A stretch of DNA of 41,529 nt from Actinomycetes bacterium (GTDB lineage Bacteria > Actinomycetota > Acidimicrobiia > Acidimicrobiales > UBA8190), in contig JAKAQW010000011.1 of the NCBI GenBank assembly GCA_021819525.1, positions 1-41,529 on the forward strand. Reading direction: 5' to 3'. A program made the translations under genes and the position numbers. The first letter of the stretch is position 1. The number at the start of each line of letters is the position of its first letter. Positions 41,489-41,529 of the stretch are shown here, piece after piece. Under the pieces are notes generated by a model. That model ran no database searches and was not told the origin of the DNA. It worked only from the letters and a program-made list of their open reading frames with translations.

Positions 41489-41529
41489 AGGTCATGGTCG
41501 AGGTCGATTGGGTCACAGTGCTGTGAGGG

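Overview
High-GC actinobacterial chromosomal segment, inferred to be Acidimicrobiia-like from gene content; no taxonomy search was run. It is dense with housekeeping genes. The order is: a truncated PPPGYG-repeat protein (-); groES-like; hisI-trpE-ygfZ-like-trpC-trpF-trpB-trpA (+); a small zinc-ribbon ORF and a fabD-fabH-fabG-acpP-fabF operon (-); tRNA-Leu(CAA) (-); menC; a small coiled-coil ORF; an ANTAR response regulator (pdtaR-like); polA; rpsA; an envelope-glycan cluster (PIG-V-like mannosyltransferase, FAD oxidoreductase, methyltransferase, GT4, a very large AftD-like protein on the - strand, methyltransferase); coaE; uvrB; a RibD-C-like reductase; uvrA. I saw no CRISPR, transposon or prophage. 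The most unusual signal is many short tandem-repeat arrays (13-54 bp units) at gene junctions or in linkers of conserved proteins. Several contain reiterated stop and start codons. The best example, before hisI, is a 17-bp unit repeated six times that carries a Shine-Dalgarno-like GGAGGA, a GTG start and an overlapping TGA stop. It predicts a chain of five 6-codon minigenes leading into hisI. Other notable points are a FabD with a C-terminal BCCP-like domain lacking the biotinyl lysine, a polA with no ATG/GTG/TTG start before its conserved N-terminus, and repeated TANNNT boxes 5-9 nt upstream of start codons, which suggests leaderless transcription.
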